64,000 nucleotides of DNA from Coprinus comatus (Eukaryota; Basidiomycota; Agaricomycetes; Agaricales; Agaricaceae), in assembly GCA_034638255.1 (NCBI GenBank), contig JAWPGT010000013.1, positions 558,001 to 622,000 of the forward strand, in the 5' to 3' direction. The notes below the pieces were generated by a model. The model was given only the letters and a program-made list of their open reading frames with translations, searched no databases and had not been told where the DNA came from. Both the position numbers and the translations under genes were made by a program. The first letter of the stretch is position 1; the number at the start of each line of letters is the position of its first letter. Positions 35,118-47,166 of this stretch are shown here, one piece after another.

Positions 35118-37464
35118 ATGTCGGATATCAAGATACTACATCGTCTTATACGCGGAACGGCAGCGATGGCTGTTAGCTCGTTTTTCACTGAATTGCGAGT
35201 CATAGGAGGAGAGAATATACCCAGGGATGGACCTATTATCGTGTATGTGGTATTCTTGTTGGCGTGTTTCTTGAAGCTGATATTCCGCGTTTCTCTAGTT
35301 GTGCTACTCATCATAATATGATGCTTGACCCCGTTATCCTATGTATGCATTCAGTAACATCGTGAATAAACACGACAACTCATTGATAGGATGCTTCTTA
35401 GCCGTCGGTTTTCCGTATCAACGTATTTTGAATTATTGGAGTAAAGGTGCGTTCTTGACCTCCTATCGGGAATGTACAGCCTGACTGAACTAGTAATACA
35501 GCAAGTCTTTTCGCTCACCCTGTTATACGCTGGATCCTACTGTCTTCTGGAAACATTCCTGTTGATCGCAAGTCTAAAGACCGTCGGATTCTCTTGAAAG
35601 GGACACTTGAAGCATTATCCAAAGGGGAGGCCGTAGCCTTGTTCCCTGAGGGTACTAGTTATACTGAACCAAGAATTATGCAAGTCAAAGATGGAGCTTC
35701 TTGGGCTGCACTGGAATACACCAAGTGGGCCAAAGAGAATCCAGACAAAGCAGTTTCGCAAGAGGTTCAGGTCATTCCTGTTGCGCTTGTGTATACGAAC
35801 AAGTCTAAATATAGGAGTAGTGTAAGTTATTTTCTCTTTAACTTTTCCCCCTACAGATTTATTGATGTAAGCATTTATCTAGGTTATTATGGAGTGGGTT
35901 ATATCATGCTCCGAACCGACAGATACTGAGCAGTCTATAGGTTTGGGCACCCAATCAAGATGGACCCTTTCAAAGAACAATTCTTCTCTTCAGAAGAAGG
36001 TGCTTCTCGTGCAGCTGTGAAACGCTTGACCCAGGCTATTGAAAAGGAGCTTGTGGAAGCGAGTATCAATGCACCCGATTGGTATGATTGGTTAAGCAAC
36101 TTGTCTCTTTCTTTCATCATAATTGTATCTTGTTCAGGGACACCCTTTATGCTGCACGTATGGCACGAGACATTCTATGGGAGGGCGATAAAAAGATCAA
36201 GTTGGACGAATTTGTGGAGATTTCTCAAACGTAAGTATTGTTACATAGATAGATGAAACTTCTCTCGGCAACTCACCATTTAACCCTTTAGGCTTGTTGA
36301 TCTATTCACGAATTTGGACACCACACCCAACATGCGATCTGTCAGACGACATCTTCTTGAATACTACTCGCTCTTACAATCCTCGCATCTAACGAATTCT
36401 GTACTATCTTCCCTTCCTCTCCCTCGTTCATTGGATCCCAAGGCACCGGTGGCTTTGCCAAGCCGCCTCTATACCATTTTGATTTTGCTTCGGGATTCTA
36501 TTTCTGCTTCACTGCGACTGCCATTCTTCGTTTTCCCACTTATCGTTCATATACCGGTGTACGCCATGGCCCGCTATGGAGCGAAGCTAGTGGAGAACGA
36601 GGAAGAAACGCAAGCGACAAATAAGGTTGCATTTGGACTGATTGCACTCCTTTTCACATATTCTTCTGTGTTTTTATTCCTTTGGGCTTTGTTGATGTAT
36701 ACTCCCACGGGAGCATTAATAGCTGGTACGGCAGTGTACTTGTTTGCAATTTATCACATCAAGATGATTGATGGTATGTGTCTGCTACATGTGGTGTTCC
36801 GTTTATGGCTAACGAGAAGGCAACAAACAGACAACTATGATGGGTTGGTGGATTTGATATTGAATGTGAAGGGATGTGATTTTGAACTGATTATTTTTCG
36901 TCTAGCGCGAAGCGTTGCCTTGCAGCCTGGCGGATTCTGGTTGGGGTATGGGTTCCGAAGAAATGGGATCTCTCGCTTCCAGCGCTTTCGCAGTACACCA
37001 CGCCTCGGGTGCCTCCTGTGAGCCCCTGGATTGACAAGCCAAGGAAGCATCCTATGAGATCCGGGGATTCAGATACGGACGTAAACAGCAATGGTGGTGA
37101 ACCTGGATCACCTAAAATGGTGAGTGTGAAAGAACCGCCTGTGAAAGCACGACCGGTTCGTCGGCCAGCATCCCGGCGATTAGTGCGACACGTTCTGCGA
37201 GCTCGAGTTGAAGCTGTCCGAGCACTGGCAGCGTTTTTTGATCAGCTGGTTGTGGAGAAGAAGGTGTACGCCAGTGTGCACCTGGGGCAGGTGTATGGGA
37301 CAGTGGGATCGAGTGAGGAGGGGTGGAGGAGTGGTCGGGAGGTGATAGAGTATCTGGTCGGGAGGGGTGCTCGTGTTCCGATGTCGGACGACGCACCGGT
37401 TGATGGTGAATGGGCTGCATTAAGTAGTGAGGGTGAGGGCTATACGACTAATGAGGGACAATAA
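35118..37464 (+). CDS. Glycerol-3-phosphate/DHAP acyltransferase (SCT1/GPT2-like, PlsC domain)
   Basis: ER enzyme for the first acylation in glycerolipid synthesis. Starts MSDIKILHRLIRGTAAMAVS at 35118. PlsC motifs in order: the HX4D box in CATHHNMMLDPVIL (H-N-M-M-L-D), GNIPVDRKSKDRRIL, FPEGTSYTEPRI and QVIPVALVYTNKSKYRSS. Intron phases decide the sequence: acceptor TTCTTAG near 35404 gives VILSVGFPYQRIL, while an earlier AG would create a stop. Further on come EFGHPIKMDPF and a second domain with two hydrophobic blocks (LRLPFFVFPLIVHIPVYAMA; KVAFGLIALLFTYSSVFLFL). The tail is Arg/Pro-rich and hydrophilic (HPMRSGDSDTDVNSNGGEPG). The layout matches fungal Sct1/Gpt2, though a lysophospholipid acyltransferase cannot be excluded. 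Confidence 0.85.
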
Positions 37465-37610
37465 AATGGGCCGGTTGTGGGCCGTTGTGCCGGAGGGGTC
37501 ATGTGATTTATAGTAGAATAAATGGATTATTAAGAGGGGTGGTGAGACCCTGGGTTTGAAAAAGACTTAATAGCCTTCGCTCTTTCGCCTCTTCCGTAAG
37601 CCTTGTCCCC

Positions 37611-38521
37611 ATGCCCTACCAGGACAATCTCCCCCTCCTGCCCTCCTTCCAGCAGACTCTCCAGCAACAGGAGGACATCTTCTACAAGACTTTCCCCGCT
37701 GCCCGTGCTGCCCGCGACGCTGAGATAGAGTTCTGGCGTCAGACTTACGAGAACGCGAGCCTACATGGCGGTAATGGCTTCCAAATCAGTCCTCCATCGC
37801 CGCAATTCCAGGTCATTTCTTTTCTCTCCTCTCTCCCTTCATCGCCCTCACACATACCAGCAACCCACCCTCTCTTCCCCAGATACCTATCCATACCCGC
37901 CCTACTCTCCTCCATCCTCTGCCCCACCCCTTACTCCCCCACCCTTGGTTCAAGCAACTCTCTCTCCCCAGCTACCCACCTTCAAGACAGAGTCCCCAGA
38001 ACAACACATCCAAGACTTACTCCCATCACCTCAGGTCCCCTCTCGCAGGCACTCTCATCCAGCACGATCACAACATCGACATTCTCCTAAGTATCCTCGT
38101 TTGGCCCACAAGCCTGCTACAAGTGACGATAATGTCGCTGCTGGCTCAGCAACCTGGTCTATAACCTCAGCAGATTCCCCTCCACCAGGAGTTGTCAAGC
38201 GATCTAGACGCAGCCCCACCCCCATGGGTAAGCGCCACCCAGACAAGAAGCTAGCTCTGGCTTGTGTTTTCTGCAGAGGCCGCAAGATTGCATGTGGTCC
38301 ACCCCCCAAGGACGGTGATGGTGTCAGTTGCAAGTAAGTGCATCCTTGGTTCTTCACCATGCTTGTGTTTGAATGCTCATGTGTCACCCAGTCAATGCCA
38401 TCGACGCTCCCTCTGCTGCGTATACCCCACCGAAAGTCGCCGCGGGATGCGTAAAAAGTCCACGTCCCTGAACATTAATCCAAATGCCCCTCAGGTCGTC
38501 ATCAAGAAGTCGAAGCAGTAA
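37611..38521 (+). CDS. Small Zn2Cys6 DNA-binding protein
   Basis: Probable transcription regulator of about 260 residues. Exons 37611-37811, 37861-38333 and 38392-38521. The first intron is solved by the acceptor ACATACCAG at 37860, which gives QFQQPTLSSPDTYPYPP in frame. The N-terminus holds FPAARAARDAEIEFWRQTYE. A Pro/Ser-rich middle follows (SAPPLTPPPLVQATLSPQLP). The binuclear cluster lies at the C-terminus: LACVFCRGRKIACGPPP, then SCNQCHRRSLCCVYPTESRR, giving Cys spacing x2, x6, about x11, x2 and x6, then a basic RRGMRKKS tail. There is no fungal-trans middle homology region, so it is a short, finger-at-the-end type like those described as fruiting-body regulators in mushrooms. That comparison is from memory and not a firm orthology call. 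Confidence 0.8.
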
Positions 38522-39082
38522 CTGCTTCACCTTTTTCTTTTTTTTTTTCTGCTTTCTTACTTCGCCTAGTTCATATTGCATTCTCAAGTCTTTTTTTTCA
38601 TTCCAGTTCGGGTAGCCTCTGTACCTGGAACTAACGTCCCTGTTCTTTGTGCGCCATGCTGTCTATGCTCGTCCTTCAAGTCTCCATTGCATCAAAACAT
38701 TTCCCATCTCTTTCATGGCCAAACCAACAATTTTCCCTAATATTACATCTTTCTATTAACCTGTCAATTGTTATCGATCCACCACTCACCTTTACACGTG
38801 TTGACATCTTGCAAAGGGTTAATCGATATACAGTGGCATCTTCTTATTGATCCATTACACTATAATAGCGCGATTTTAATTACCCGATCTTGGGCTTTTT
38901 TTTGCCCCTTATAGTATTCCCTTGATTCAACACTTTTAGGCTTATTATGCAACTCATGAAACGCGAATGTTGGAACGCAGTCGTTTCTATTTATACAAGA
39001 GATATTAAATGGTATTTTCCAAGCAACAATCCGAATCCAAAGTAAGATGAATGAGATACATAAAGTGTAAAAATGGTATGAA
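38522..39082. other. Convergent intergenic region
   Basis: 561 bp between the Zn2Cys6 gene and the CHK2-type kinase, both ending here. T-rich with TTTCTTTTTTTTTTC at 38536-38550 and other T runs typical of 3' UTR and polyadenylation sequence. No gene seen. Confidence 0.45.
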
Positions 39083-41438
39083 CTACTGTCGACGGGCTAC
39101 TTTGTTTGGGGGTGTTGATCGTCGCCCACTGGTCATCACCAGACCAGGAATATCAAAGGAATCTTCTTCAGGTAGTTGCTGCTGCTGCTGTCGTTGACGT
39201 TGTTGCGCAGCTTGTGCGCGGGTTAATCTCCTTTCATCTTCGTCGTCGTTACATGGGGACAATTCTGCACGAAGGCGCTTTTGACCTTTATTATTATTAA
39301 TAACGGCGGCTGAAGCATCCTCTTCCTGGGCGGCAGAGTTTTCGTACATCTCTTGTGAAGGTTCTGGGATATTCAGGTTCTCGTGTTCTGCCTGGGAAAG
39401 CACATATGCTCGGCGTTGAATTGGATGGGTATTTGAAGGTCTTGCGTTAGTTGCTAGTTGCATGCCGTGAAGATTGGTAGCTAGGCTAGCATTGGGATCG
39501 AATGCTGGCATAGAAGAAAGCATTGAAAAGTCTTGGGAACCAACAGAATTAGTGGACGGGTCGTTGTAGACATCGAGACCATAAGAGGGGGTATATGTAG
39601 ATAGCCAAGGGTGGTCAAAGGCATCCGTGAGAGATAACCGAACGACAGGATCGGCTTCAAATAAACAGTGTATAAAGTCGTGTCCTGAAGGGTTGGAGGT
39701 GATGAGTAAAGTGCATTTGAACAAGATCGAGAAACCTACCCTGAGTGGTGAGAGCTTTAGGGAGGGTGGACCAATCAACCTGTCGGCCCAAGATCCGCAT
39801 GCGAATATCTTGTTGAGTGATATCCTCAATGAAGGGACTGGTATTTGTTAACCTTTAGTGCTGTAAGCTTCAGCTATGGCGATGCGCAGAGAAGAGGAAC
39901 CAACATTGAAAAGACGATTACCCCAACACTCCAACTGTCCACCTTGTTGGTATATCCTTCGCCAATCTTTTGGGTCACAATTTCCGGGGCTAGATAGGAT
40001 GGTGTTCCACACATTGTCTAAAATAGTTCGATCAGTGGTGCTGTAAAAAAAAAAAAACGCATATAATTGACTTACGCGAAGCATTGTTTCACTGTGAACA
40101 GCTTTAGCCAGGCCAAAATCAGCAATTTTGACTATGGGAGGAGTGTCCTTTGTGATGAGAACATTCTGTGGAGAGCAAGGGTTAATACGACATTGGGGTA
40201 GAAACCAAACAAGGTTGGCACCTCTGGTTTGAGATCTCGATGGGTGATTCCCTTTCCGTGAATGTACTATTACCAATTGTCAGTTGCACAGTCCCAAGGT
40301 TTCAAAGTAGGGAAACTGACGGAAAGAGCGCGGCACATTTGGTAGGTAATATGTCGTGTGGGTTCCTCGGCTAAAATAAAGCAATGAGAATTAGAGCTGT
40401 GTATAAGAGTGTTTATCGCTAACCTAAACCACCTCGTTCCATGATGTAGTTAAGAAGATCACCTCCTTCAACCAATTCAAGGACAAGCTCTGTTCTGAAG
40501 TGAGAGGTGCTCCAATAAATAACGGCGGACTAACCGATGCGACCGTCTGTCATGAAAAACTCTTTCAATTGAACAATGTTCTCATGTTGGAGTTTCATCA
40601 TTATATCGATTTCTCGTTTGAATGTTTTGTTTGTCTCGAGCGAGCGATGATGTTTTTCGTTGATAATCTTGACAGCATACCATTTCCCGGTGGATCGTTC
40701 AACAGCTTTCATCACAGTGGCAAATGATCCCTTTCCAAGTTCATGACCGAGGTCATATGACGCATATAGGCCGGTGGTAGGCTGTCCGCCGGCAAGGTGA
40801 CGATAAATAAAACCTAGAGGGAAGAAAGATTAGAGGGTGTATAAGAGGTGTATGATAGACTGACGGAAATCCTGGCTTGCTTCCAGATGGGCGGTTATTG
40901 TTGCGAGTGAAAGCTCGTTTCCTTCTCGCAGAATCCTAGTATTGCCTTTGCCGACCTTGACTCCATTGATCTAATGTTATTATTGTTGTTGTTAGTGGCA
41001 CTTGTCGCGTGGTGAAAGAATAAGAGCGCACAAAAGTGCCATTGCTGGATCTGTCGGTGACAGTGACGACTGATTCTCGCGCCTCTATGCCGTCCCAGGA
41101 TATATCGCAATGGTGATTGCCTGTTTGGAAAGGATTAAAAGACTGGAAGGCGGGGAAATGGATGGAGACGGACTAATTCTGGGGCTTGTCAAGATGACAT
41201 GGCTGTCTGGATTGCGCCCGAGGATGTAGTGGGTCTGGTTCTTCCAGAGGTCAATGCGTGCTACGAGAGAGTTGCATGGCTGGAGATAGCCCCAGAGCTG
41301 ATTGTCGGTGGGGGACTCTTCTGGCTGAGAGGCGACCTGGGTTGACTGGGTCTGGGGCTCCTGTTCCTGGGTCTCTGGGTCGACCCCTATCTCTAACTCC
41401 ATGCTGTCATCGTTGTGAATGCTGTCGTCCGAGTACAT
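39083..41438 (-). CDS. CHK2: FHA-domain checkpoint kinase, CHK2/Cds1/Rad53 type
   Basis: Nuclear Ser/Thr kinase of the DNA-damage and replication checkpoint. Starts [16 protein letters not shown] at 41438. The N-terminal SQ/TQ-type cluster has [20 protein letters not shown], phosphorylation sites for ATM/ATR-class kinases. The FHA domain follows: [28 protein letters not shown] and [17 protein letters not shown]. The kinase domain shows [67 protein letters not shown] and [13 protein letters not shown]. Only one FHA domain is present, as in Cds1/CHK2 and unlike Rad53. The C-terminal tail has a Gln/Arg run ([14 protein letters not shown]) and a basic end (PPNKVARRQ), a likely nuclear signal. About nine introns. 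All catalytic residues are intact. Confidence 0.94.
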
Positions 41439-41473
41439 GGTGCGAGAAGAGGTGATGGAGAGAGGATAAGAGA

Positions 41474-42666
41474 CTAGTTTATAATCGACATCAATCTACA
41501 CAGTCTTCTAATATCTTCTGCACCGCAGCAACAACAGCCACCAACAACCAGCCCAGCCCACCCAGAGCTCTGCTTTACCACCTCTGCCACCCTGTCTGCC
41601 CACTCTGGCCCACCCCCACCCACCCATCTGCCCTGCATCTCGTCAAACACTCCTCCTCCGTTGGGATACACCACCAGCCACATCTTCCCATCAATACCTT
41701 CTGCCATCAACCTAATAATCTCGGCCACATCAGAAACTCTACTGCAGTTCACCCCAATTCCCCAGGGCACTTCCATCTCACCACCACCACAAACTTTCAT
41801 TAACTCTTTCACACTCACTCTGTCCCCCGCTGGACTCCGCATCTCTGGGCACATTCCATCAGGGAACACAAATGATATCCACCACGCCTTCTTCTCCTGG
41901 CGCTCCCTCATAAATTCACTCATTGCCATTCTGATTGCCGTGCCTTCCCTTGCAAGGGGTACAGTTTCAAACCCAATCATGTCGATACATGACCAGATTT
42001 CCGGCTTTTCTGCAAATAGCACTAACCGTTCAAGATGAAAAGCAGCTAACGCTTTCTCTGCCTCAACCTCTCCTTCATTGTTATCAAAATAATTAATGTT
42101 CGATGAATCCGGTTCAAACCCACGAGGCCCATACGGTGGCGGATAAAATCCTCCATATTCTTGAGTAGGCGAGAGCGTCGCCCCAAATGGCCCCAGTGAT
42201 AGGCAGATTTGTACCCTTGTATTGCAATCCTTGCTCTCCACAATAAACCTATCTCGAGCCTGTCGTGCCAAATCCACCGCTCGATGCATCAGTTGTCTTG
42301 CCTTCTCGCTGTCGTAACCTGCGCGGTTGAATGTGCGTAATGAACATTGATACCTACATAACCACAACCACGTTTGAGTACTTCTCATCCATAATGTAAT
42401 TCAATGAGCACAGTATGTACGTTGCCGTTTGAATGATTCGAGAACCTGCTCGCATGAATCCCAAATGTGTCTCAATTATGCTTTCTGGTTCGTTACTAAT
42501 AGCCTCTGCCGACCACAGTGGTGTGTTGGCAATCGGAATCTTGCACGTCTTTTCCAATGTGGTACCCTACATATAATCAGTAGGTCCGCTATATTTAAAA
42601 AAATATATACAAGTACTCGCTAACCATACCCCCATCCATGATAATCACAGGTAGTTTTTCTGCCAT
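41474..42666 (-). CDS. Homocysteine S-methyltransferase
   Basis: Zinc enzyme that transfers a methyl group from S-methylmethionine or S-adenosylmethionine to homocysteine, giving methionine in the cytosol. The ATG at 42666 opens MAEKLPVIIMDGGMGTTLEK, the family N-terminus, then ANTPLWSAEAI, LGFMRAGSRIIQTATYQCSL and ICLSLGPFGATLSPTQEYGG. The middle has IDMIGFETVPLAREGTAI. Zinc ligands are expected at IGVNCSRV and at GLVVGGCCCCGAEDIRRL; the family usually has GGCC followed by R-T/S-P, so the extra Cys pair is unusual. Glycine-rich inserts (GGGVFDEMQGRWVGGGG) enlarge the C-terminal half. Only two or three introns; the last exon is long. It lies head-to-tail behind the kinase gene with 35 bp between them. 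Confidence 0.91.
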
Positions 42667-42789
42667 TTTTGAGATGTTGGATACTAAAGCCGAGATTATA
42701 ATCTTACATCAGAGCCTGATAAGAATGATATTCACACGTGAAACATTATGATCTCGCAATTAAGTACTTATAATAATACTACTCCATGT

Positions 42790-44459
42790 CTAGTCTTCAT
42801 CATAGTCTCTCGTCTTGGGATTACGAGCTTTCTGTTCTTGTTTATATTGCTTTGGCAATAGAGCGAGACCAGCACCATATACAAGGGGTAGTATCTAATC
42901 ACAGAGTTATAACGGTTATACAAGAAACTGCAATTTGGACTCACTGCAACCCAAAGCCAGAAAACAGCGTCCCATCCGCGTGGGAGTAGTCCCCTACCAG
43001 TTGCCTTAGGCCACTCTATTTTGTATCCCAACCAAACTTGATATAACGCAAAGCCCATGATAATGAGTCCGAATATAGCATGTAGGAAATTTTGAAGTGG
43101 CCGCGATCTGCTATTCTTGGGCTTTATCCAGTGAATGATCATGCCAAACAAGCATTGAAAAATATAAAAGACAAAGATGACAACACCAAGACGCTACAAA
43201 ATTTCAAATCAACTTTCACGTTACCTAGTTCGTGTTTGTTACATACTTTGTGCGTGTCATTCAGATGAGGCGTATCAGCTTTTCTGACGGAAAGCGCGCC
43301 TAGAGCCACGCCAACTATGATACTTGGACCGGCTATAGTTGTATACATACATGAGATTGATGCTGCTTTGAGAAACATTATTGCCACTTACCAACTCCAA
43401 ACTGCATAATCCAGTGCCCTTTGAACCATGCTGGGGTCGCTGTTCTGAAATATCGTGCAACAAGAACTCCTGAAGGCAAGAATAGTAGGAATCCAACGAC
43501 ACAAAAGAATGCATGCGCGACAATCAATCGCTGGTAAGGGAGTAATGGCAATGTGTCATCTTTAGAAGGTTGGCTTGTGCTCGTTGGTGTTGAACCTGTT
43601 GGACTTGGCGATATAGATTTCGTAAGATCCAGTTGGAAAGCACCAATGCCAAAATGTTGCTCCAAGTCCGCATCAACCGCTGCAGATTGAGGGTTTGCAA
43701 GACCAAATCCGATGACGACGAATTGCTTTTTATCTCCATTTGCCTGACAAGAATCGTTGAGAGAGAGAAACAATGTCACACTCAAATCCATGTCGCTTAC
43801 TGGAATGCTAAAGGTGAACCGAGTGTCACTTGAAGAAGTCTAGGTATTACTTTCAACATGCACAATTTAGATGGAAAATCCGATGTCACTCACTGAACTT
43901 AGCGCCGGGACCAGACTAGCTTGTCTAGCAGGGTTACTATCAACAATCGGCATTACATGCCCGGTAGCTATACGCTGTGAGAGTGTGATAGACCCGTCGT
44001 TGTTGGCCCACATTATCACCATAGGTGAGTAGGCCATCTGTCGCCCAAACCCACTGCGGATGTTCAAACGGGCTGTGCTGGTTGTTACGGGAAAAGACCT
44101 ACATGCCCATCCATCCAACTGGCTTCTGTCCTGTACTAGAAAGAACGTCTGTGAAGTGGTTTTCATATCGTGGGTTGTTACTAATCCAAGAGGGTGCTCA
44201 CATTCCACTAAACTGCTATTGACGGTGGCCGTTATGCACATCAACTATGAGCAACTCAGCATTACCACTAGTACTTTTGCAGGGGATAATACTCACACCA
44301 TTGCATTTCTTATCCCCTGTGATACCATCTATTTGACTCGACACAAGCTCCTAGAGAGTGTCAATGAAGTTAATATCGCCTGAAAACCGGGATCTTTCCA
44401 ACCTGCGCTTGAGCTATTGGGAGGAGAGATAACCAGAGTAGGAGGAGGAAACGGTGCAT
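42790..44459 (-). CDS. DOMON-cytochrome b561 transmembrane oxidoreductase
   Basis: Secretory-pathway membrane protein predicted to carry electrons across a membrane through two heme systems. The signal peptide MHRFLLLLWLSLLPIAQAQ starts at 44459. A cellobiose-dehydrogenase-like DOMON domain follows: KKCNGLMCITATVNSS, TGQKPVGWMGMGFGRQMA (Met heme ligand region) and SPMVIMWANNDGSITLSQR. After a Ser/Pro linker the b561 helices show the expected His residues: QRLIVAHAFFCVVGFLLFLP, FKGHWIMQFGV, LNDTHKRLGVVIFVFYIFQ and LQNFLHAIFGLIIMGFALYQ. The last exon is reached by an intron ending GTGATTAG, giving WLWVAILPLVYGAGLALLPK and a short basic tail. Splicing around 44030-44180 restores two introns that a naive reading hides. 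Substrate unknown. Confidence 0.9.
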
Positions 44460-44771
44460 AATGGTAAGAGGGAGATTGTTCAGAAACGTATACGTTTCCT
44501 GTGCACATATTGCGCACTCTGCTGACCCTGAGTTACCACACTCAACAGATTGACAGGTTTTGATAGGGCACCATATCTAAGGAGGGAGATAAACTAGGAT
44601 AAGTAAGTATTATTAGTGACAGATTTCGCTTAAGTATATTTGTATCATATTGATCCAATAATCTACACAATCGTGTGAGAATACGACAAGGAATTCAGAG
44701 CGATAATCGGAGTCTCACGGGTGCCCTGTCATTTCAAATATCACCAATATCCATAACTCATAAGCTACATA
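44460..44771. other. Intergenic, 312 bp
   Basis: Upstream of the DOMON-b561 gene and 3' of API5, both minus strand. AT-rich, no open frame with support; nothing further seen. Confidence 0.4.
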
Positions 44772-46972
44772 TTAATACTGCCTTCTTTTCCTTCCAGCTT
44801 CGTGTTGGTCTGGTCTGGTAGGAGGTTCTCCCGACCGGGGATCTTGGAGTCTGTCCAGGAGCGAAGAAGGGGGCCGTGAGTTTGAGGTGTTGGTCGCTTT
44901 GGCTTGTTTTGCAGCAGCACCCTTTATAGAGATTCCTCGGTTGGTATTAGGGGTTTCATCCTCAGGTTTCGGAGAAGACGACTGTGCCCGCGAATTTGGT
45001 TCTGAGTAAGAGGATTGACGACTGAGTGAATTTCCCAAGCGACTCAATAAACTGGGCCCCTTTTGCACGATCTCATCATCCACCTTGGATCGCTTGACCG
45101 GTCGAGAAGACGATTCAAGATTATCATCTCGTCTGGACCTGTTTCCGTCCTGATTTTGCCTCGCTATCTGATCATGTGTATGCTTTCCTTTCGAAGTTTG
45201 AGAGCTTGCAGGTCGAGGTGGTAAAGAGGATGGCACAGATGTGTTTGAGGTCAACGAAGGAGCGGATGGGACAGTTCCCGCCTGAACTATTTCTTGAGAC
45301 AATAATGGCTGACCTGGAGAAGTCAAGGACTGGAAGAACAGAGAAGAAAAGTGTGATGAACTGGTTTAGTCAAACAGAAAAGCTGCCCACTGCGAACCCT
45401 GATAATCTTCTGACACTCTTCGTCTCGAGCAACGTCTGGTAATGTGTTTATTTGTTGTATTGCGATGACCAGGTGAGGAGGGATTTTATCTTGGCCTGTC
45501 TTACGCTGATGGAGGAGAAAACAACTGTCGTAAGTTTTTAGATGGTAAAGATTTGGTGAAAATACCTCGAGATAAGTTCGAAGGAAAATTTTGTAGGACT
45601 CCATAAACCTTGGTTCCGACATTTGTGTTTGTTTGAGAATCTTTTTAAATGTTAGTTGAATCCGTGGTGAATTAAAAGAGGCGGACCTCGATTAGATATG
45701 GACTAGCGTCCACAATCCTCCGTCGCAGATATTCAAATCGAGAACTTCCTTGTTTCTCGGCTGCTTCGAGGACAGTAGCCAAACTGGAGACAACCCACTG
45801 TTGTTCGGAAATTGACATATTATGCAGTGTAATTTTCCCGATCAAAGAAGATGAACAGTAGAATTCCAACAATACCACAGCAGGAGCAACTCGCAACACT
45901 GAGGTGATGTGTTCACAAATCTCCAGCAAGGGTCGAGTGTTAGTAAGGGAAACAGCTCTTGGAGCGGAATTTAAATCTCTTTTTAACATGGAAGTAACAT
46001 TTGTCAGGAGGATTTGTAGAAGCTCAGAACCTCGGACATTGATTTGCTGATTCTTGAAAGCGGGAAGAGCATATATCAATTCTTTGATGGTGAGTTGGAG
46101 GTCGTCCATACCCAACCTTGGTATTGCCTGGTGGTTCAAGATTAAAAATCCAAGATTGGAGAGGCCATTTACATCTACTTGCCGCAAAAAGTCCCTCGTA
46201 AAGAATGGCCTCCCCACAGTGTCTTTCACAAATCGTTCGCTTTGCCTCGCTAGCCATAAATTCTAAAACCAGTGAGCGCAGTCGGTCTCTGATCACAGTC
46301 TCTTCTTCGTCGACTGTATCATCTCTAGGGATAATCTGATCACAAAGCACTCCAAAAGTAACTCTGAAATCCATGTTGAGATGTTCAATCAACGCCTTCT
46401 TCACTACCACGACCTCATCAACCTCTTCTACCATAGTAATCAGTGATTCATAACAGTTTATAGCATTCCAATGTACTCACCACTTTGTAACAGTTGAACT
46501 AGTACATCTGCATTCCGCTTGACCCACTTGTTCTGCACCTTGGACACTTGGATGATAGCGTAGTAGCCTTCTATGCGAACCTACAGCAACGTTAAACCAA
46601 GAATTAATTTGCATGAGCAATTATCTTACCTTGGAAGAGGGATCTTCACATAGATCGTAAATGGCGTCAATTGCAACCTCTTCAAGTTCAGGAAAGTCTG
46701 CAAGAAATAAACATATGTTCCCCGCAGCGATAATTTTGAAGGATGTATGTTCGGAGTGAGCGAGGTCAATGAGGCGTTCCAATGTGTCTTGCCTCTGTGA
46801 TTTGTCAAGCGATTTGGAACATCTAGCAAAAAGTAGGGCGTACGAGTTTTGAGTGTGTGTCCAGCGTATTCTTCGCGCGCCTTAGTAACTCTAGCCAGTA
46901 CTATAAGAAATTGACACATTTAAATCATTGGACCACACCTCTTATTTCCCTCTCCTGCCTTTCTAGATTCAT
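44772..46972 (-). CDS. API5: Apoptosis inhibitor 5 (API5/AAC-11) homologue
   Basis: Nuclear alpha-helical repeat (ARM/HEAT) protein; in animals it suppresses apoptosis and interacts with export and chromatin proteins. Starts MNLERQEREIRELLRRAKN at 46972. Two early introns are needed: one ends CTGGCTAG, the second spans GTACGCC to ATCACAG, giving THSKLRQDTLERLIDLAHSE. Then come FKIIAAGNICLFLADFPELE, AIYDLCEDPSSKVRIEGYYA, NKWVKRNADVLVQLLQ, GVLCDQIIPRDD and RDRLRSLVLEFMASEAKR. The later HEAT region holds LHNMSISEQQWVVSSLATVL. The C-terminal tail is disordered and carries a nuclear-type basic stretch (RPVKRSKVDDEI) and ends GRKRRQY. It follows human API5 in order and length. Its role in fungi is not established. 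Confidence 0.88.
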
Positions 46973-47166
46973 GCTTATTCCTTAGAGAGTAGGGGTTCCC
47001 GTGTGTTGTAAAGTAGTGGGAGATTTAAAGTTTGGGTCACTCCTGCCAAATACACCGAAAACACGTGATGTAGGGTTTATTGAATTGACGAGGTATCAAG
47101 AAAGGGTATTATTCATCAGGTATACATGCTCATAACAGGAGAATAATGTTGTGGACGAAGGAACAA

